Below, piece after piece: positions 49,139-58,136 of a stretch of DNA of 64,000 bases. The notes under the pieces are model-generated. The model saw nothing but the letters and a program-made list of their open reading frames with translations. It was not told the origin of the DNA and did no database searches. Made by a program: the position numbers and the translations under genes. Within the stretch, counting starts at the first letter, position 1. Each line of letters starts with the position of its first letter. Origin of the DNA: Nonomuraea angiospora (lineage in GTDB: Bacteria > Actinomycetota > Actinomycetes > Streptosporangiales > Streptosporangiaceae); the NCBI RefSeq assembly GCF_014873145.1, contig NZ_JADBEK010000001.1, positions 682,001 to 746,000 on the forward strand, read 5' to 3'.

Positions 49139-49782
49139 ACCCGACGATCGCGGTCGTCAACGCCACCCCCGCCTCCATGCGGCCCGCCGCCGACGCGCTC
49201 GGCGAAGGGTTTCCCGAGGCCAGGGCCTGGCACCTCCTGGACGACCGGCTTGTCACCGAGGCCGACGCGGCCGGCGGCATGACGCCCGCGCTGACGCGCC
49301 GCATGCTCGCCCTCATCGACTACGCGGTCCGCGGGGGCGCCGACGCGGTGCTGCTGTCCTGCTCGATGTACGGGCCGACCGCCGCGCTCGCCCGGCGCTC
49401 GCACGAGGTGCCAGTGACGGGCTCGGACGAGGCCATGTTCGCCGAGGTCACCCGGCGGCGGCCCGGCACCGTGCTCGTGCTCGGCTCGCTCGCCTCCGCG
49501 GCGGCGGACTCGGCCCGGCGGCTCAAGGAGGTGGCGGGCGGCGTCGAGGTGCGCGCGATCGCGGCGCCGGGAGCCGCGGCCGCGGCCGGCGCCGGCGACT
49601 GGCCGGACCTGACCGACGCGCTCGCGCGGGCCGCCGCGCCTGGCCTCGACGGCGTCGAGCTGGTCCTGCTCGGGCAGTACTCGATCAGCCCCGTACGCGC
49701 CGAGCTGGCCGACCGGCTCGGCCTGCCGGTGCTGAGCCCGCCGCTGGCGGCGGCCCGGGCGTTGCGCGAGGCGCTGGCATGA
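49135..49782 (+). CDS. Asp/Glu/hydantoin-racemase superfamily protein
   Basis: A 215-residue protein of the aspartate/glutamate racemase fold. The first catalytic position is present in GADAVLLSCSMYGPTAALA (a Cys). The second, usually a Cys in LGCT or LACT, reads VELVLLGQYSISPVRAELAD, with no Cys. Members with a single Cys include arylmalonate decarboxylases and maleate isomerases, so a racemase with two-base chemistry is unlikely. It overlaps the dehydrogenase gene by four bases (ATGA) and the kinase gene by four. In the pathway it may epimerise or isomerise the imported acid, in the place that an OtnI-type isomerase takes in known tetronate pathways. Confidence 0.7.
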   Translation: MNPTIAVVNATPASMRPAADALGEGFPEARAWHLLDDRLVTEADAAGGMTPALTRRMLALIDYAVRGGADAVLLSCSMYGPTAALARRSHEVPVTGSDEAMFAEVTRRRPGTVLVLGSLASAAADSARRLKEVAGGVEVRAIAAPGAAAAAGAGDWPDLTDALARAAAPGLDGVELVLLGQYSISPVRAELADRLGLPVLSPPLAAARALREALA

Positions 49783-50984
49783 GCCCGCTGCTGGGCTGCG
49801 TGGCCGACGACTACACCGGCGGCACCGACGTCGCCGCCGCGTTGCGCCGGTCGGGCCTGCGTACGGTGCTGATCTTCGGCGTCCCCGGGCCCGCGACCGC
49901 GCTCCCGGACAGCGACGCCGTCGTCGTCGCGCTCAAGACCCGCTCGATCCCGGCCGGGGAGGCGGTCGCCGCGTCGCTCGCCGTTCAGCGGTGGCTGGGC
50001 GAGCGAGGGGTCCGGCGCCTGTACGTCAAGTACTGCTCCACCTTCGACTCCACCGACCAGGGCAACATCGGCCCGGTCGCCGACGCGCTGACCGAGGCGG
50101 CCGGGGCCCGCCTGACCGTGGTGTGCCCGGCCGCTCCCGAGCACGGCCGCACCGTCTACCAGGGGCACCTGTTCGTCGGCGACCGGCTGCTGTCGGAGTC
50201 GTCGATGCGCCACCACCCGCTGACCCCGATGACCGACCCCGACCTGGTCCGCGTCCTGGGACGGCAGACCCCGCACCGCGTCGCGCTGGTCGCGCACGAG
50301 ACCGTCCGGCGCGGAGCCGGCGCGGTGCGCGCGGCGCTCGACGCGCTGGGGGCCCAGGACGTCCGGTACGCGGTCACCGACGCCCTCGACGACCGCGACC
50401 TCGACGTCATCGCCCGCGCCACCGCGCACCTGCCCGTCGTCACGGGCGCGGCCGGGCTGGCCGGAGCCTTGGAGACCGCCCGGCACGAACAGGCCGTGCC
50501 CGCCCTCCCCACGGGACCGGGGGTCGTGCTCGCGGGCAGCTGCTCGGCCGCCACGCTGGAGCAGGTGGCCCTGGCCCGCCGGCGTATGCCCTCCTACCGG
50601 CTGCGCGCCGAGCAGGACGGGCCGGTCGAGGAGGCGCTCGGCTGGCTGAAGGCCAACCTCGCGGCGGAGGGCCGCGCCCTGGTCTACTCCTCCGCGCCCC
50701 CGGAGGAGCGCTCGCCCGGCGCGGCCGGCCCGCTGGAACGGGCGCTGGCGGCCGTCGCCGTCCGCGCCGCCGGGCTCGGCGCCCGGCGCATCGTCGTCGC
50801 CGGCGGCGAGACCTCCGGCGCCGTGGTCAACGCGCTCGGCGTGACCGGCGCGGTCGTGGGCGCCGAGGCCGACCGGGGAGTCCCCTGGCTGCTCACCACC
50901 GGCCACCCGAGCCTGGCCCTGCTGCTCAAGTCCGGCAACTTCGGCCGTCCCGACCTGCTCGTCACCGCTCTGGAAACACCATGA
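49779..50984 (+). CDS. otnK: Four-carbon acid sugar kinase (OtnK-type, DUF1537)
   Basis: A 401-residue kinase of the DUF1537 family. The N-terminal domain has GCVADDYTGGTDVAAALRRS (substrate Asp-Asp), VALKTRSIPAGEA and YVKYCSTFDSTDQGNIGPVA, and the C-terminal nucleotide-binding domain has RRIVVAGGETSGAVVNALG and STT-like WLLTTGHPSLALLLKSGNFG. The KYCSTFDST and GGETSG blocks are those of OtnK, which phosphorylates 3-oxo-tetronate to the 4-phosphate. The next gene encodes the matching decarboxylase OtnC. The ATG lies in a four-base overlap with the racemase gene. Confidence 0.85.
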   Translation: MSPLLGCVADDYTGGTDVAAALRRSGLRTVLIFGVPGPATALPDSDAVVVALKTRSIPAGEAVAASLAVQRWLGERGVRRLYVKYCSTFDSTDQGNIGPVADALTEAAGARLTVVCPAAPEHGRTVYQGHLFVGDRLLSESSMRHHPLTPMTDPDLVRVLGRQTPHRVALVAHETVRRGAGAVRAALDALGAQDVRYAVTDALDDRDLDVIARATAHLPVVTGAAGLAGALETARHEQAVPALPTGPGVVLAGSCSAATLEQVALARRRMPSYRLRAEQDGPVEEALGWLKANLAAEGRALVYSSAPPEERSPGAAGPLERALAAVAVRAAGLGARRIVVAGGETSGAVVNALGVTGAVVGAEADRGVPWLLTTGHPSLALLLKSGNFGRPDLLVTALETP

Positions 50985-51592
50985 CCGACATTTCCTCACA
51001 GATCGCCGAGCTGGGCGCGTCCCTGTACCACCGGCGGCTGACGCACGGCCGCACCGGCAACCTCAGCGCCCGCACCGGCGACGCCTTCCTCATCACCCCC
51101 ACCGGCGGCTCCCTCGGCGACGTCGCACCCGATCGGCTGTCGCTGGTCAGCCTGGCGGGCGAGCACCTGGACGGGCCGCGCCCGTCGAAGGAGGCCTTCC
51201 TGCACGCCGCCTTCTACCGCGCCCGCCCGGACGCCGGCGCGGTCGTCCACCTGCACAGCACCCACTCCGTCGCCGTGTCCTGCCACGACGGCCTCGACCC
51301 GGACGACGTGCTGCCGCCGCTGACCGCCTACTACGTCATGCGCGTCGGGCGGCTGCCGCTGCTGCCCTACCACGCGCCCGGAGACCCGGCGCTGGGGCCG
51401 ATCGCCGAACGGGCCGCCCGCACCGCGCACGCGCTGCTGCTGGCCAACCACGGGCCCATCGCCGCCGGCGCCGACCTCGCCTGCGCCGCGGACGTCGTCG
51501 AGGAGCTGGAGGAGACGGCGCGGCTGTGGCTGCTGCTGCGTGACCGTCCCGTCCGGCCGCTCACCCCCGACCAGATCAGGAGCCTGTCGTGA
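50981..51592 (+). CDS. otnC: Class II aldolase-family 3-oxo-tetronate 4-phosphate decarboxylase (OtnC-type)
   Basis: A 203-residue class II aldolase/adducin-fold protein. THGRTGNLSARTGDAFLITP is the phosphate-binding N-terminal motif. RPSKEAFLHAAFYRARPDAG contains the catalytic Glu, VVHLHSTHSVAVSCHDGLD the zinc His pair, and ALLLANHGPIAAGADLACAA the last zinc His. The pairing with OtnK in a four-base overlap supports decarboxylation of 3-oxo-tetronate 4-phosphate to dihydroxyacetone phosphate. A related fuculose- or rhamnulose-phosphate aldolase role is the alternative but is not supported by the context. Confidence 0.8.
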   Translation: MTDISSQIAELGASLYHRRLTHGRTGNLSARTGDAFLITPTGGSLGDVAPDRLSLVSLAGEHLDGPRPSKEAFLHAAFYRARPDAGAVVHLHSTHSVAVSCHDGLDPDDVLPPLTAYYVMRVGRLPLLPYHAPGDPALGPIAERAARTAHALLLANHGPIAAGADLACAADVVEELEETARLWLLLRDRPVRPLTPDQIRSLS

Positions 51593-52644
51593 TCCCCGCC
51601 GCCCAGCTGATCTCCTTCGGGATCGAGGTCCTGACCTCGTTCGGCGTCCCCGAACCGGACGCGCGGCTGGTCGCCGACAGCCTGGTCACGGCCGACGCGT
51701 GGGGGCACCCCTCGCACGGCATGCTTCGCCTGGAGTGGTACGCCGACCGCCTGCGCTCCGGCGCCATGCGCGCGGTGACCGACGTGGCCACCGTGCTCGA
51801 CGGCGGCGCCGTCGCCGTCCTCGACGGCCGCGACGGCATCGGCCAGGTCGTCACCGCGTACGCGGCCCGCGACGCCGTACGCCGCGCCGGCGAGCACGGC
51901 GTGGGCGTGGTCGCGGTGCGCGACAGCAACCACTTCGGCACCGCCGCGTACTTCACCCGCATGATCGCCGCCGAGGGCTGCGTCGCCCTGCTGACCACCA
52001 ACGGCAGCCCCGCCATGGCCCCGTGGGGCGGCCGGGAGAAGAGCGTGGGCGCCAACCCGTGGTCCATCGCGGTGCCCGGCGGCCGGCGCGGCCCGGTCGT
52101 GCTCGACATCGCGAACACCGTCGTCGCCCGGGGCAAGATCTACGCCGCCCTGGAACGCGGGCACGCCATCCCCGAGGGCTGGGCCCAGACGGCGGACGGC
52201 GTCCCCACCACCGACCCCGCCCTGGCCGTCGACGGGCTCATCCTGCCCATGGCCGGGCACAAGGGGTACGGCATCTCGTTCATGATGGACGTGCTGTCGG
52301 GCGTGCTGACCGGCAGCTCCTACGCCACCGACGTGGCCGGCCCCTACGTGCCCGACCGCCGCAGCGGCTGCGGCCACCTGCTGCTCGCGCTGCGCCTGGA
52401 CGCCGTGGCCGACCCCGACGACTACGCGCGCCGCCTCGACGACCTCATCGACCGCACCAAGGCCGTGCCGCTCGCGCCCGGCTTCGACGAGATCTTCTAT
52501 CCGGGCGAGATCGAGGACCGCAACGCCGCCGCGTCCGCCCTGGCCGGAGTGCGCCTGCCCGGCAGGACCCTGCGGGGCCTGCGCCGGCTCGCCGAGGCGT
52601 GCGCCGTCCCGCGACCCGCCTGGATGGACGCATGCTCGTCGTGA
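51589..52644 (+). CDS. Malate/L-lactate dehydrogenase-family (LDH2) oxidoreductase
   Basis: A 351-residue NAD(P)-dependent dehydrogenase of the LDH2/MDHL2 family, which reduces or oxidises 2-oxo acids. The family signature residues are visible: [40 protein letters not shown] (catalytic His), [20 protein letters not shown] (cofactor/substrate loop), [20 protein letters not shown]. Relatives oxidise malate, ureidoglycolate, 2,3-diketogulonate or sulfolactate. In this operon it may oxidise the imported hydroxy acid next to the IMDH-type enzyme. GTG 51589 overlaps the otnC stop by four bases. Confidence 0.85.
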   Translation: MIPAAQLISFGIEVLTSFGVPEPDARLVADSLVTADAWGHPSHGMLRLEWYADRLRSGAMRAVTDVATVLDGGAVAVLDGRDGIGQVVTAYAARDAVRRAGEHGVGVVAVRDSNHFGTAAYFTRMIAAEGCVALLTTNGSPAMAPWGGREKSVGANPWSIAVPGGRRGPVVLDIANTVVARGKIYAALERGHAIPEGWAQTADGVPTTDPALAVDGLILPMAGHKGYGISFMMDVLSGVLTGSSYATDVAGPYVPDRRSGCGHLLLALRLDAVADPDDYARRLDDLIDRTKAVPLAPGFDEIFYPGEIEDRNAAASALAGVRLPGRTLRGLRRLAEACAVPRPAWMDACSS

Positions 52645-52784
52645 TCGTCCGGCTCCAGGTGCGGCCCGGCCGCCTGGAGACCTTCCTCGACGGCATCCGG
52701 GCCAACGCCCGCGCCACCCGCGGCGAGCCCGGCTGCCTCCGCTCCTTCTGCCATCCCGTCTCGCTCCAAGGGCAGGCCACGTGA
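52632..52784 (+). CDS. Half of an ABM (antibiotic biosynthesis monooxygenase) domain
   Basis: A 50-residue reading frame that overlaps the LDH2 gene by 13 bases. [20 protein letters not shown] and [19 protein letters not shown] match the first half of an ABM domain, which is normally about 95 residues. The second half (usually a strand ending in YE-x-Y) is lacking and the frame ends with [10 protein letters not shown]. Its stop overlaps the aconitase start. It may be a truncation left by insertion of the aconitase gene, or a spacer that couples translation to it. Confidence 0.5.
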   Translation: MLVVIVRLQVRPGRLETFLDGIRANARATRGEPGCLRSFCHPVSLQGQAT

Positions 52785-55360
52785 CCGACTTCCTCACGGT
52801 GGGATCTCGCCGTTACCGCATCCACACCGCCGACGCGCCCGCGCGCTTGCCGTACAGCCTGCGCGTCATGCTGGAGAACCTGCTCCGGCACGCCGCACCC
52901 GCCGAGCAGGTGCGGGCACTGACCGGGTGGCGGCCGGACGCCGCCCGGACCGCCGCCGTGGACCTGCACCCCGCCCGGGTGTTCCTGCACGACACCAACG
53001 GCGTGCCCGTGCTGGCCGACCTGGCCTCCATGCGGGACGCCATGGCGGCGCTCGGCGGCGACCCCGCCTCGGTCAACCCGGCCATCCCCGCGGAGCTGGT
53101 CGTCGACCACTCCATCATCGCCGACGTCTTCGGCCGCCCCGACGCCCTGGCCCGCAACGCCGACCGCGAGTACGAGCGCAACGCCGAGCGCTACCGCTTC
53201 CTGCGCTGGGGCCAGGCGTCGCTGCGGGGCTTCACGGTGGTGCCGCCGGGCAAGGGCATCATGCACCAGATCAACGTGGAACACCTCGCCCGGGTGGTCA
53301 TGACCCGCGGCGAGGAGGCGTACCCGGACCTGTGCCTGGGCACCGACTCGCACACCACCATGGTCAACGGGCTCGGCACGCTCGGCTGGGGCATCGGCGG
53401 CATCGAGGCCGAGGCGGCCATGCTGGGCCAGTCGGTGTCCATCCTCGTGCCCGACGTGGTGGGCGTGCGGCTGCACGGCGAGCTGCCCGTCGCCGCCACC
53501 GCGACCGACCTCGTGCTGACCCTCACCGAGCTGCTGCGCGACCACGGGGTGGTCGGCAAGATCGTCGAGTTCCACGGGCCGGGGGTCACCGCGCTGCCGG
53601 TGACCGACCGGGTGACGATCTCCAACATGAGCCCGGAGTTCGGCTCCACGGCCGCGCTGTTCCCCGTCGACGCCGAGACGATCCGCTACCTGCGCTTCAC
53701 CGGCCGCGCCGGCGACCACGCCGACCTGGTCGAGGCGTACGCCAGGGCGCAGGGCCTGTGGCACGAGCCGGACGCGCCGCCCGCGTACACCGCCGACCTG
53801 GACCTCGACCTGGCCACCGTCGTCCCGTCCGTCGCCGGCCCGCGCCGCCCCCAGGACCGCATTCCCCTGGAGGGGGTGAAGGACGCCTTCCGCGCGCAGG
53901 AGCGGCCCCCCGTCGCGGCGGAGCGGGAGATCACGCACGGGACCGTCGCCATCGCCGCCATCACCTCCTGCACCAACACCTCCAATCCGTCGGTCATGGT
54001 CGCCGCGGGGCTGCTCGCCAAGAAGGCCGTCGAGCGCGGGCTGAGCGCCAAGCCGTGGGTGAAGACCACCCTGTCGCCCGGCTCGCGCGTCGTCATGGAC
54101 TACTACGGCGAAGCGGGCCTGACCCCCTACCTGGAACGGCTCGGCTTCACGCTGGCCGGGTTCGGCTGCATGACCTGCATCGGGGCCTCCGGCCCGCTCG
54201 TCGAGGAGGTGTCGAAGGCCGTGGCCGAGCACGACCTCGACGTGGCCGCGGTCCTGTCGGGCAACCGCAACTTCGAGGGCCGCATCCAGCCCGAGGTGCG
54301 CTCCAACTACCTCGCCTCGCCGCCGCTCGTCGTCGCCTACGCCATCGCCGGCACCATGGACCTCGACCTCACCACCGAGCCTCTCGGCACCGATCCCGGC
54401 GGCGAACCCGTCTACCTGCGTGACCTGTGGCCCGCCCCGGAGGAGGTGCGCGCGGTCATCGAGCGGGTGATCAGGCCGGAGATGTTCGCCCGCGCCTACG
54501 CCGACGTCCTCGACGGCGACGAACGCTGGCAGCGCCTGGACGTCTCCAGCTCCGCCACCTACCCCTGGGACCCCGCCTCCACGTACGTGCGCCGCGCCCC
54601 CTACCTCGACGGCATGTCGCCCGAGCCGCCGCCCGTCACCGACCTCACCGGCGCCCGCGTCCTGGTCAAGCTGGGCGACTTCATCACGACCGACCACATC
54701 TCACCGGCCGGGGCCATCCTCCCGTCCAGCCCCGCCGGGCGCTACCTGGCCGGTCTCGGCGTGCCACGCCACCAGCTCAACACCTACGCCTCCCGCCGCG
54801 GCAACCACGAGGTCATGATGCGCGGCGCCTTCGCCAACGTGCGCCTGCGCAACCAGCTCGCCCCCGGCACCGAAGGCGGCCTCACCGCCGGCTTCCTGGA
54901 CGGCGGCGCGATCACCACCGTGTACGAGGCCGCCCGCGCCTACCAGGAGGCCGCCGTACCGGTCGTGGTGCTGGCCGGGGAGGGTTACGGCGCGGGCTCC
55001 TCCCGCGACTGGGCCGCCAAGGGCCCCGCGCTGCTCGGCGTGCGGGCCGTCATCGCCAAGTCGTTCGAACGCATCCACCGCTCCAACCTGGTCGGCATGG
55101 GCGTCCTGCCGCTGCAGTTCCTGCCCGGTCAGGGCCCGGACGAGCTCGGCCTCACCGGCCGCGAGGTCATCGGCGTCACCGGCCTCACCGCGCTCGACGG
55201 GCCGCGGCTCCCGCCCACCCTGACCGTCACCGCCGGCGACGTCACGTTCCAGGCCCGCCTCCGCCTCGACACGCCGCGCGAGGCCGACTACTACCGGCAC
55301 GGCGGAATCATGCCGTATGTCCTGCGCGGCCTGCTGGCAGCTGCGCGCCGATCCCGTTGA
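52781..55360 (+). CDS. acnA: Aconitate hydratase of AcnA type
   Basis: An 859-residue aconitase/IRP-type protein. Substrate and cluster residues are in place: [32 protein letters not shown], and the 4Fe-4S ligands C397 ([13 protein letters not shown]) and C463, C466 ([14 protein letters not shown]). The C-terminal swivel domain has [15 protein letters not shown] and [20 protein letters not shown] with the catalytic Ser. The usual reaction is citrate-isocitrate interconversion. It is about 30-40 residues shorter than many actinobacterial AcnA proteins, and its place at the end of a catabolic operon suggests a second, substrate-induced aconitase or one that acts on a related tricarboxylate. The GTG overlaps the ABM fragment stop. 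The last 53 bases overlap the convergent TetR gene. Confidence 0.85.
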   Translation: MTDFLTVGSRRYRIHTADAPARLPYSLRVMLENLLRHAAPAEQVRALTGWRPDAARTAAVDLHPARVFLHDTNGVPVLADLASMRDAMAALGGDPASVNPAIPAELVVDHSIIADVFGRPDALARNADREYERNAERYRFLRWGQASLRGFTVVPPGKGIMHQINVEHLARVVMTRGEEAYPDLCLGTDSHTTMVNGLGTLGWGIGGIEAEAAMLGQSVSILVPDVVGVRLHGELPVAATATDLVLTLTELLRDHGVVGKIVEFHGPGVTALPVTDRVTISNMSPEFGSTAALFPVDAETIRYLRFTGRAGDHADLVEAYARAQGLWHEPDAPPAYTADLDLDLATVVPSVAGPRRPQDRIPLEGVKDAFRAQERPPVAAEREITHGTVAIAAITSCTNTSNPSVMVAAGLLAKKAVERGLSAKPWVKTTLSPGSRVVMDYYGEAGLTPYLERLGFTLAGFGCMTCIGASGPLVEEVSKAVAEHDLDVAAVLSGNRNFEGRIQPEVRSNYLASPPLVVAYAIAGTMDLDLTTEPLGTDPGGEPVYLRDLWPAPEEVRAVIERVIRPEMFARAYADVLDGDERWQRLDVSSSATYPWDPASTYVRRAPYLDGMSPEPPPVTDLTGARVLVKLGDFITTDHISPAGAILPSSPAGRYLAGLGVPRHQLNTYASRRGNHEVMMRGAFANVRLRNQLAPGTEGGLTAGFLDGGAITTVYEAARAYQEAAVPVVVLAGEGYGAGSSRDWAAKGPALLGVRAVIAKSFERIHRSNLVGMGVLPLQFLPGQGPDELGLTGREVIGVTGLTALDGPRLPPTLTVTAGDVTFQARLRLDTPREADYYRHGGIMPYVLRGLLAAARRSR

Positions 55361-56060
55361 GCACCCGATCCAGCCCATGCCGGAAACGCTCGGCGGGGGA
55401 GAGGTGCGCGGTCCCGGATTCCTGGAGGGACCGGCTGAACAGGGGATAGGCGCCCGACTCGACGATCTGCCGCACGTACGGCCCGATGTAGTAGCGCTTC
55501 CAGCGCTCCGGGTCCAGGCCGGTGCGGCGGGCCTCCTCCAGCCAGCCGATCTCGCGGCGGATCGCGCTGTGGACGTAGTCGTCGACCATGCTGACGAAGC
55601 CGGTCATCTCGTCAATGCCGAGGCCGAGCCCGTCGAGTGCGCCCAGGGCGAACTCGTGCACCCGCAGCAGCTGCGGGCCCAGGGTCGGCCGGCCGCCGAG
55701 CAGCGGGGTCAGCCAGGGATGGCGCAGGCCGGCGGCCCGGGTCTCGCAGGCGACCAGGCTGAGGTCGTGGCGCCAGTCGCCGGACGGCTCGGCGGGCAGA
55801 TCGAGCTCGCCCATCGCCAGGTCGATCATGAGGTCGAACAGGTCATCGCGTTTCGGCACGTAGCGGTAGAGCGACATGGCGCCGGTGCCCAGCTCGCCCC
55901 CGATGCGGCGCATGGTCGCGGCCTCCACCCCCTCGGCGTCGGCGATCCGGACGGCCGCCCGGGTGATCTGCTCGCGGCTGTAGCCGGGCCGCCGCCCGGG
56001 CCCCGAACGCTCCAGGCGCTCGGGCCGCATCCAGATGCTGATGAGTTCCTCGTCGGACAT
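55308..56060 (-). CDS. TetR-family regulator
   Basis: A 250-residue regulator. The helix-turn-helix reads [40 protein letters not shown] followed by RYVPKRDDL, and the remainder is a TetR C-terminal domain ([40 protein letters not shown]). About 30 residues precede the domain, as in the TetR_C_1 subgroup of actinomycetes. It faces an SDR gene at 56146, and the 85-base gap consists largely of one 55-base palindrome (56075-56129). The 3' end overlaps the aconitase gene by 53 bases on the opposite strand. ATG 56060 has GGGAG upstream. Confidence 0.85.
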   Translation of the reverse strand: MSDEELISIWMRPERLERSGPGRRPGYSREQITRAAVRIADAEGVEAATMRRIGGELGTGAMSLYRYVPKRDDLFDLMIDLAMGELDLPAEPSGDWRHDLSLVACETRAAGLRHPWLTPLLGGRPTLGPQLLRVHEFALGALDGLGLGIDEMTGFVSMVDDYVHSAIRREIGWLEEARRTGLDPERWKRYYIGPYVRQIVESGAYPLFSRSLQESGTAHLSPAERFRHGLDRVLNGIGAQLPAGRAGHTA

Positions 56061-56074
56061 GGCCTCTCCCTGAC

Positions 56075-56129
56075 TTGCGTACACAGTACTCGAATAGCTA
56101 GGGTCCGATTTCGAGTACGAGGTACGCAA
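56075..56129. promoter_or_regulatory. Long interrupted palindrome, operator of the TetR regulator
   Basis: Outer arms TTGCGTAC (56075-56082) and GTACGCAA (56122-56129) and inner arms GTACTCGAA (56086-56094) and TTCGAGTAC (56110-56118) are perfect inverted repeats, separated by three bases on each side and a 15-base centre. The whole element fills the space between the divergent TetR and SDR start codons. It probably binds two regulator dimers. Confidence 0.7.
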
Positions 56130-56145
56130 AATGAGGGGATCAGCA

Positions 56146-56892
56146 ATGACCTTGACGGGTAAGACGGCGCTCGTGACCGGCGCCAGCAGGGGGATCGGCC
56201 GGGCCGTCGCCACCCGGCTGGCCCGCGAGGGCGCCCGGGTCGCCGTCCACTACGGCAGCAACGAGGCGGCCGCCAAGGAGACGGTCGCGGCCATCGAAGC
56301 GGCCGGCGGGCAGGCGTTCGCCGTACGGGCCGAGCTGGGCGTGCCGGGGGACGCCGAAGCGCTGTGGGCCGGCTTCGACGCCCACGCCGACGGCCTGGAC
56401 ATCCTGGTCAACAACGCGGGCATCCTCGGCGACCAGGGCGAGATCGACGGCGTGACCAGGGAGGGCTTCGAGCGGCTGTTCGCGGTCAACACGACCGCGC
56501 CGTTCTTCATCACCCGGCTCGCCCTGCCGCGGCTGCGGGACGGCGGCCGGATCATCACCATCGGCACGATGCTGACCCGGGGCGCGGCCATGCCGCGGGC
56601 GATCGGCTACGCCATGTCCAAGGCCGCGCTCGACGTGCTGACCACCGCGCTGGCCAAGCAGCTCGGGCCGCGCGGCATCACGGTCAACACCGTGGCGCCC
56701 GGCGTCATCGACACCGACATGCACGAGGGACGCCTGGTCGGCGAGGCCCTGGCCTGGCTGTCGTCGCAGTCACCGCTGGGCCGGCTGGGCACGCCGCAGG
56801 ACGTCGCCGACACGGTGGCCTTCCTGGCCGGCGACGACAGCCGTTATATGACCGGACACCGCCTGGACGTCTCGGGCGGGACGACCATGTGA
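56146..56892 (+). CDS. Short-chain dehydrogenase/reductase
   Basis: A 248-residue classical SDR: ALVTGASRGIGRAVATRLAR (cofactor loop), DILVNNAGILGDQGEIDG, TIGTMLTRGAAMPRAIGYAM with YxxxK completed by SKAALDV, and ITVNTVAPGVIDTDMHEG. In the place of the usual catalytic Ser the motif reads IGTMLTRG (Thr at or near the position), which still allows activity. RYMTGHRLDVSGGTTM is the typical C-terminal end. ATG 56146 is preferred over 56131 because GAGGGG lies seven bases before it. Likely repressed by the divergent TetR protein. Confidence 0.85.
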   Translation: MTLTGKTALVTGASRGIGRAVATRLAREGARVAVHYGSNEAAAKETVAAIEAAGGQAFAVRAELGVPGDAEALWAGFDAHADGLDILVNNAGILGDQGEIDGVTREGFERLFAVNTTAPFFITRLALPRLRDGGRIITIGTMLTRGAAMPRAIGYAMSKAALDVLTTALAKQLGPRGITVNTVAPGVIDTDMHEGRLVGEALAWLSSQSPLGRLGTPQDVADTVAFLAGDDSRYMTGHRLDVSGGTTM

Positions 56893-57060
56893 CCCGCGGC
56901 GATGGGTTTCGTGCCGGCGGCCTGCCTGCCCGCATGACCGCCATGCCGCTCCCCGCCCGGAGGGGCCCGATGACCGGCCGGCTGCCCGCCGAAGTCACCA
57001 ATCCCGGCGCGTCGCCTGAGCGCTTGCCGCCCGCGGGCGGCGCGTGTTTGACTCGTCCGG

Positions 57061-57960
57061 GTGTCCGCCAGATCATCGGCCGCGCGGCTGCCTCATGAGC
57101 CCGGCGTCTACCGGTTCCGGGACCGGCGCGGTCAGATCCTCTATCTGGGGCGCGCCACCGACCTCCGCAGCCGGGTGCGGTCGTACTGGGGTGACCTGCG
57201 CGATCGCCTGCACCTGACGGAGATGGTCGCCCGGATCGCCCGGGTCGAGGCGGTGGCGTGCGACTCGGTGCACGAGGCCGCATGGCTCGAACGCAACCTC
57301 CTGGAAGCCGGCCTGCCCCCCTGGAACCGCACGCAGGGCGTGGAGACGTCGATCTACATCGTGGTCGACCCGCGTCCGCGCACCGCCGGGGTGCGGACGA
57401 GCCACGTCGCGCGGTTCGACGGGGTCGCCGGCTTCGGCCCCTACCTCGGCGGAGGGCGAGCACGGCAGGCGATCTCGGGGCTGCTCCGGGCGTTCCCGCT
57501 GTCGTACACGCGTGAGCGGCTCACCGGCGCCGAACGCGACATCGCGGCCAGGCGCGGCCTCGGCCCGCAGTCCAGGGAACGGCTGGCCGCGGCCGTCATC
57601 GCCGCGCTCGACGGGACGGGCGCCGAGGCCGTGCGGGAAGAGCTGACCGCGGCGCGCGATCGTGCGGCGGCCGCGCTCAACTTCGAACTCGCCGCCCGGA
57701 TCCAGGATGAGCTGGCCGCGTTCGCCTGGGTGACGAGCGTGCAGCGCGTCACCGTCGAAGGCGGCGGTGACCAGGACCTGTGCGGGTGGGCGGACGGCCT
57801 CGCCGTCACGTTCGCCATCCGCGGCGGGCGCCTGGTCGGGTGGGACCAGCGCGCGTGCGGCCGGCCGGCCGCCGCCCGGGGGAGCGCCGGCGCGCCGCCT
57901 GAATGGGCCGAGTTCGCCCGGCGCAACGCCGAGCTGGCGGCGGCGCTCATCCGCGGCTGA
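57061..57960 (+). CDS. Short UvrC-like protein with GIY-YIG nuclease domain
   Basis: A 299-residue protein that begins like UvrC: LPHEPGVYRFRDRRGQILYL, GRATDLRSRVRSYWGDL is the GIY-YIG domain. SVHEAAWLERNLLEAGLPPW and FGPYLGGGRARQAISGLLRA are UvrC-type linkers. AAALNFELAARIQDELAAF is a UVR motif that in UvrC binds UvrB. The C-terminal RNase-H-like nuclease and HhH domains of UvrC (normally over 600 residues) are absent. It thus resembles Cho-type nucleases, which make only the 3' incision, but retains a UVR motif. GTG 57061 is used. Upstream bases 56893-57060 show nothing. Confidence 0.8.
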   Translation: MSARSSAARLPHEPGVYRFRDRRGQILYLGRATDLRSRVRSYWGDLRDRLHLTEMVARIARVEAVACDSVHEAAWLERNLLEAGLPPWNRTQGVETSIYIVVDPRPRTAGVRTSHVARFDGVAGFGPYLGGGRARQAISGLLRAFPLSYTRERLTGAERDIAARRGLGPQSRERLAAAVIAALDGTGAEAVREELTAARDRAAAALNFELAARIQDELAAFAWVTSVQRVTVEGGGDQDLCGWADGLAVTFAIRGGRLVGWDQRACGRPAAARGSAGAPPEWAEFARRNAELAAALIRG

Positions 57961-58136
57961 CCGAGTCCGGGCCGGACCGCGACCAGGCCTTCGCCCCGCT
58001 TGACCCGATCGCACCAGGCCAGACTCTCGACGTTCCGCCCCGATGGTCCCGGATCACAACAGTCAGCCATAAAATCTACAATGTAAAGGCGCGGTCCTGG
58101 TCAAATGATGCCGCTTCCGAAACCAGCGCCCGCCGG

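Noticed and set aside
49991..50980. Extended frame upstream of otnC
   Set aside because: It is a shadow of the otnK gene; the ATG at 50981 overlapping the otnK stop is the proper start.
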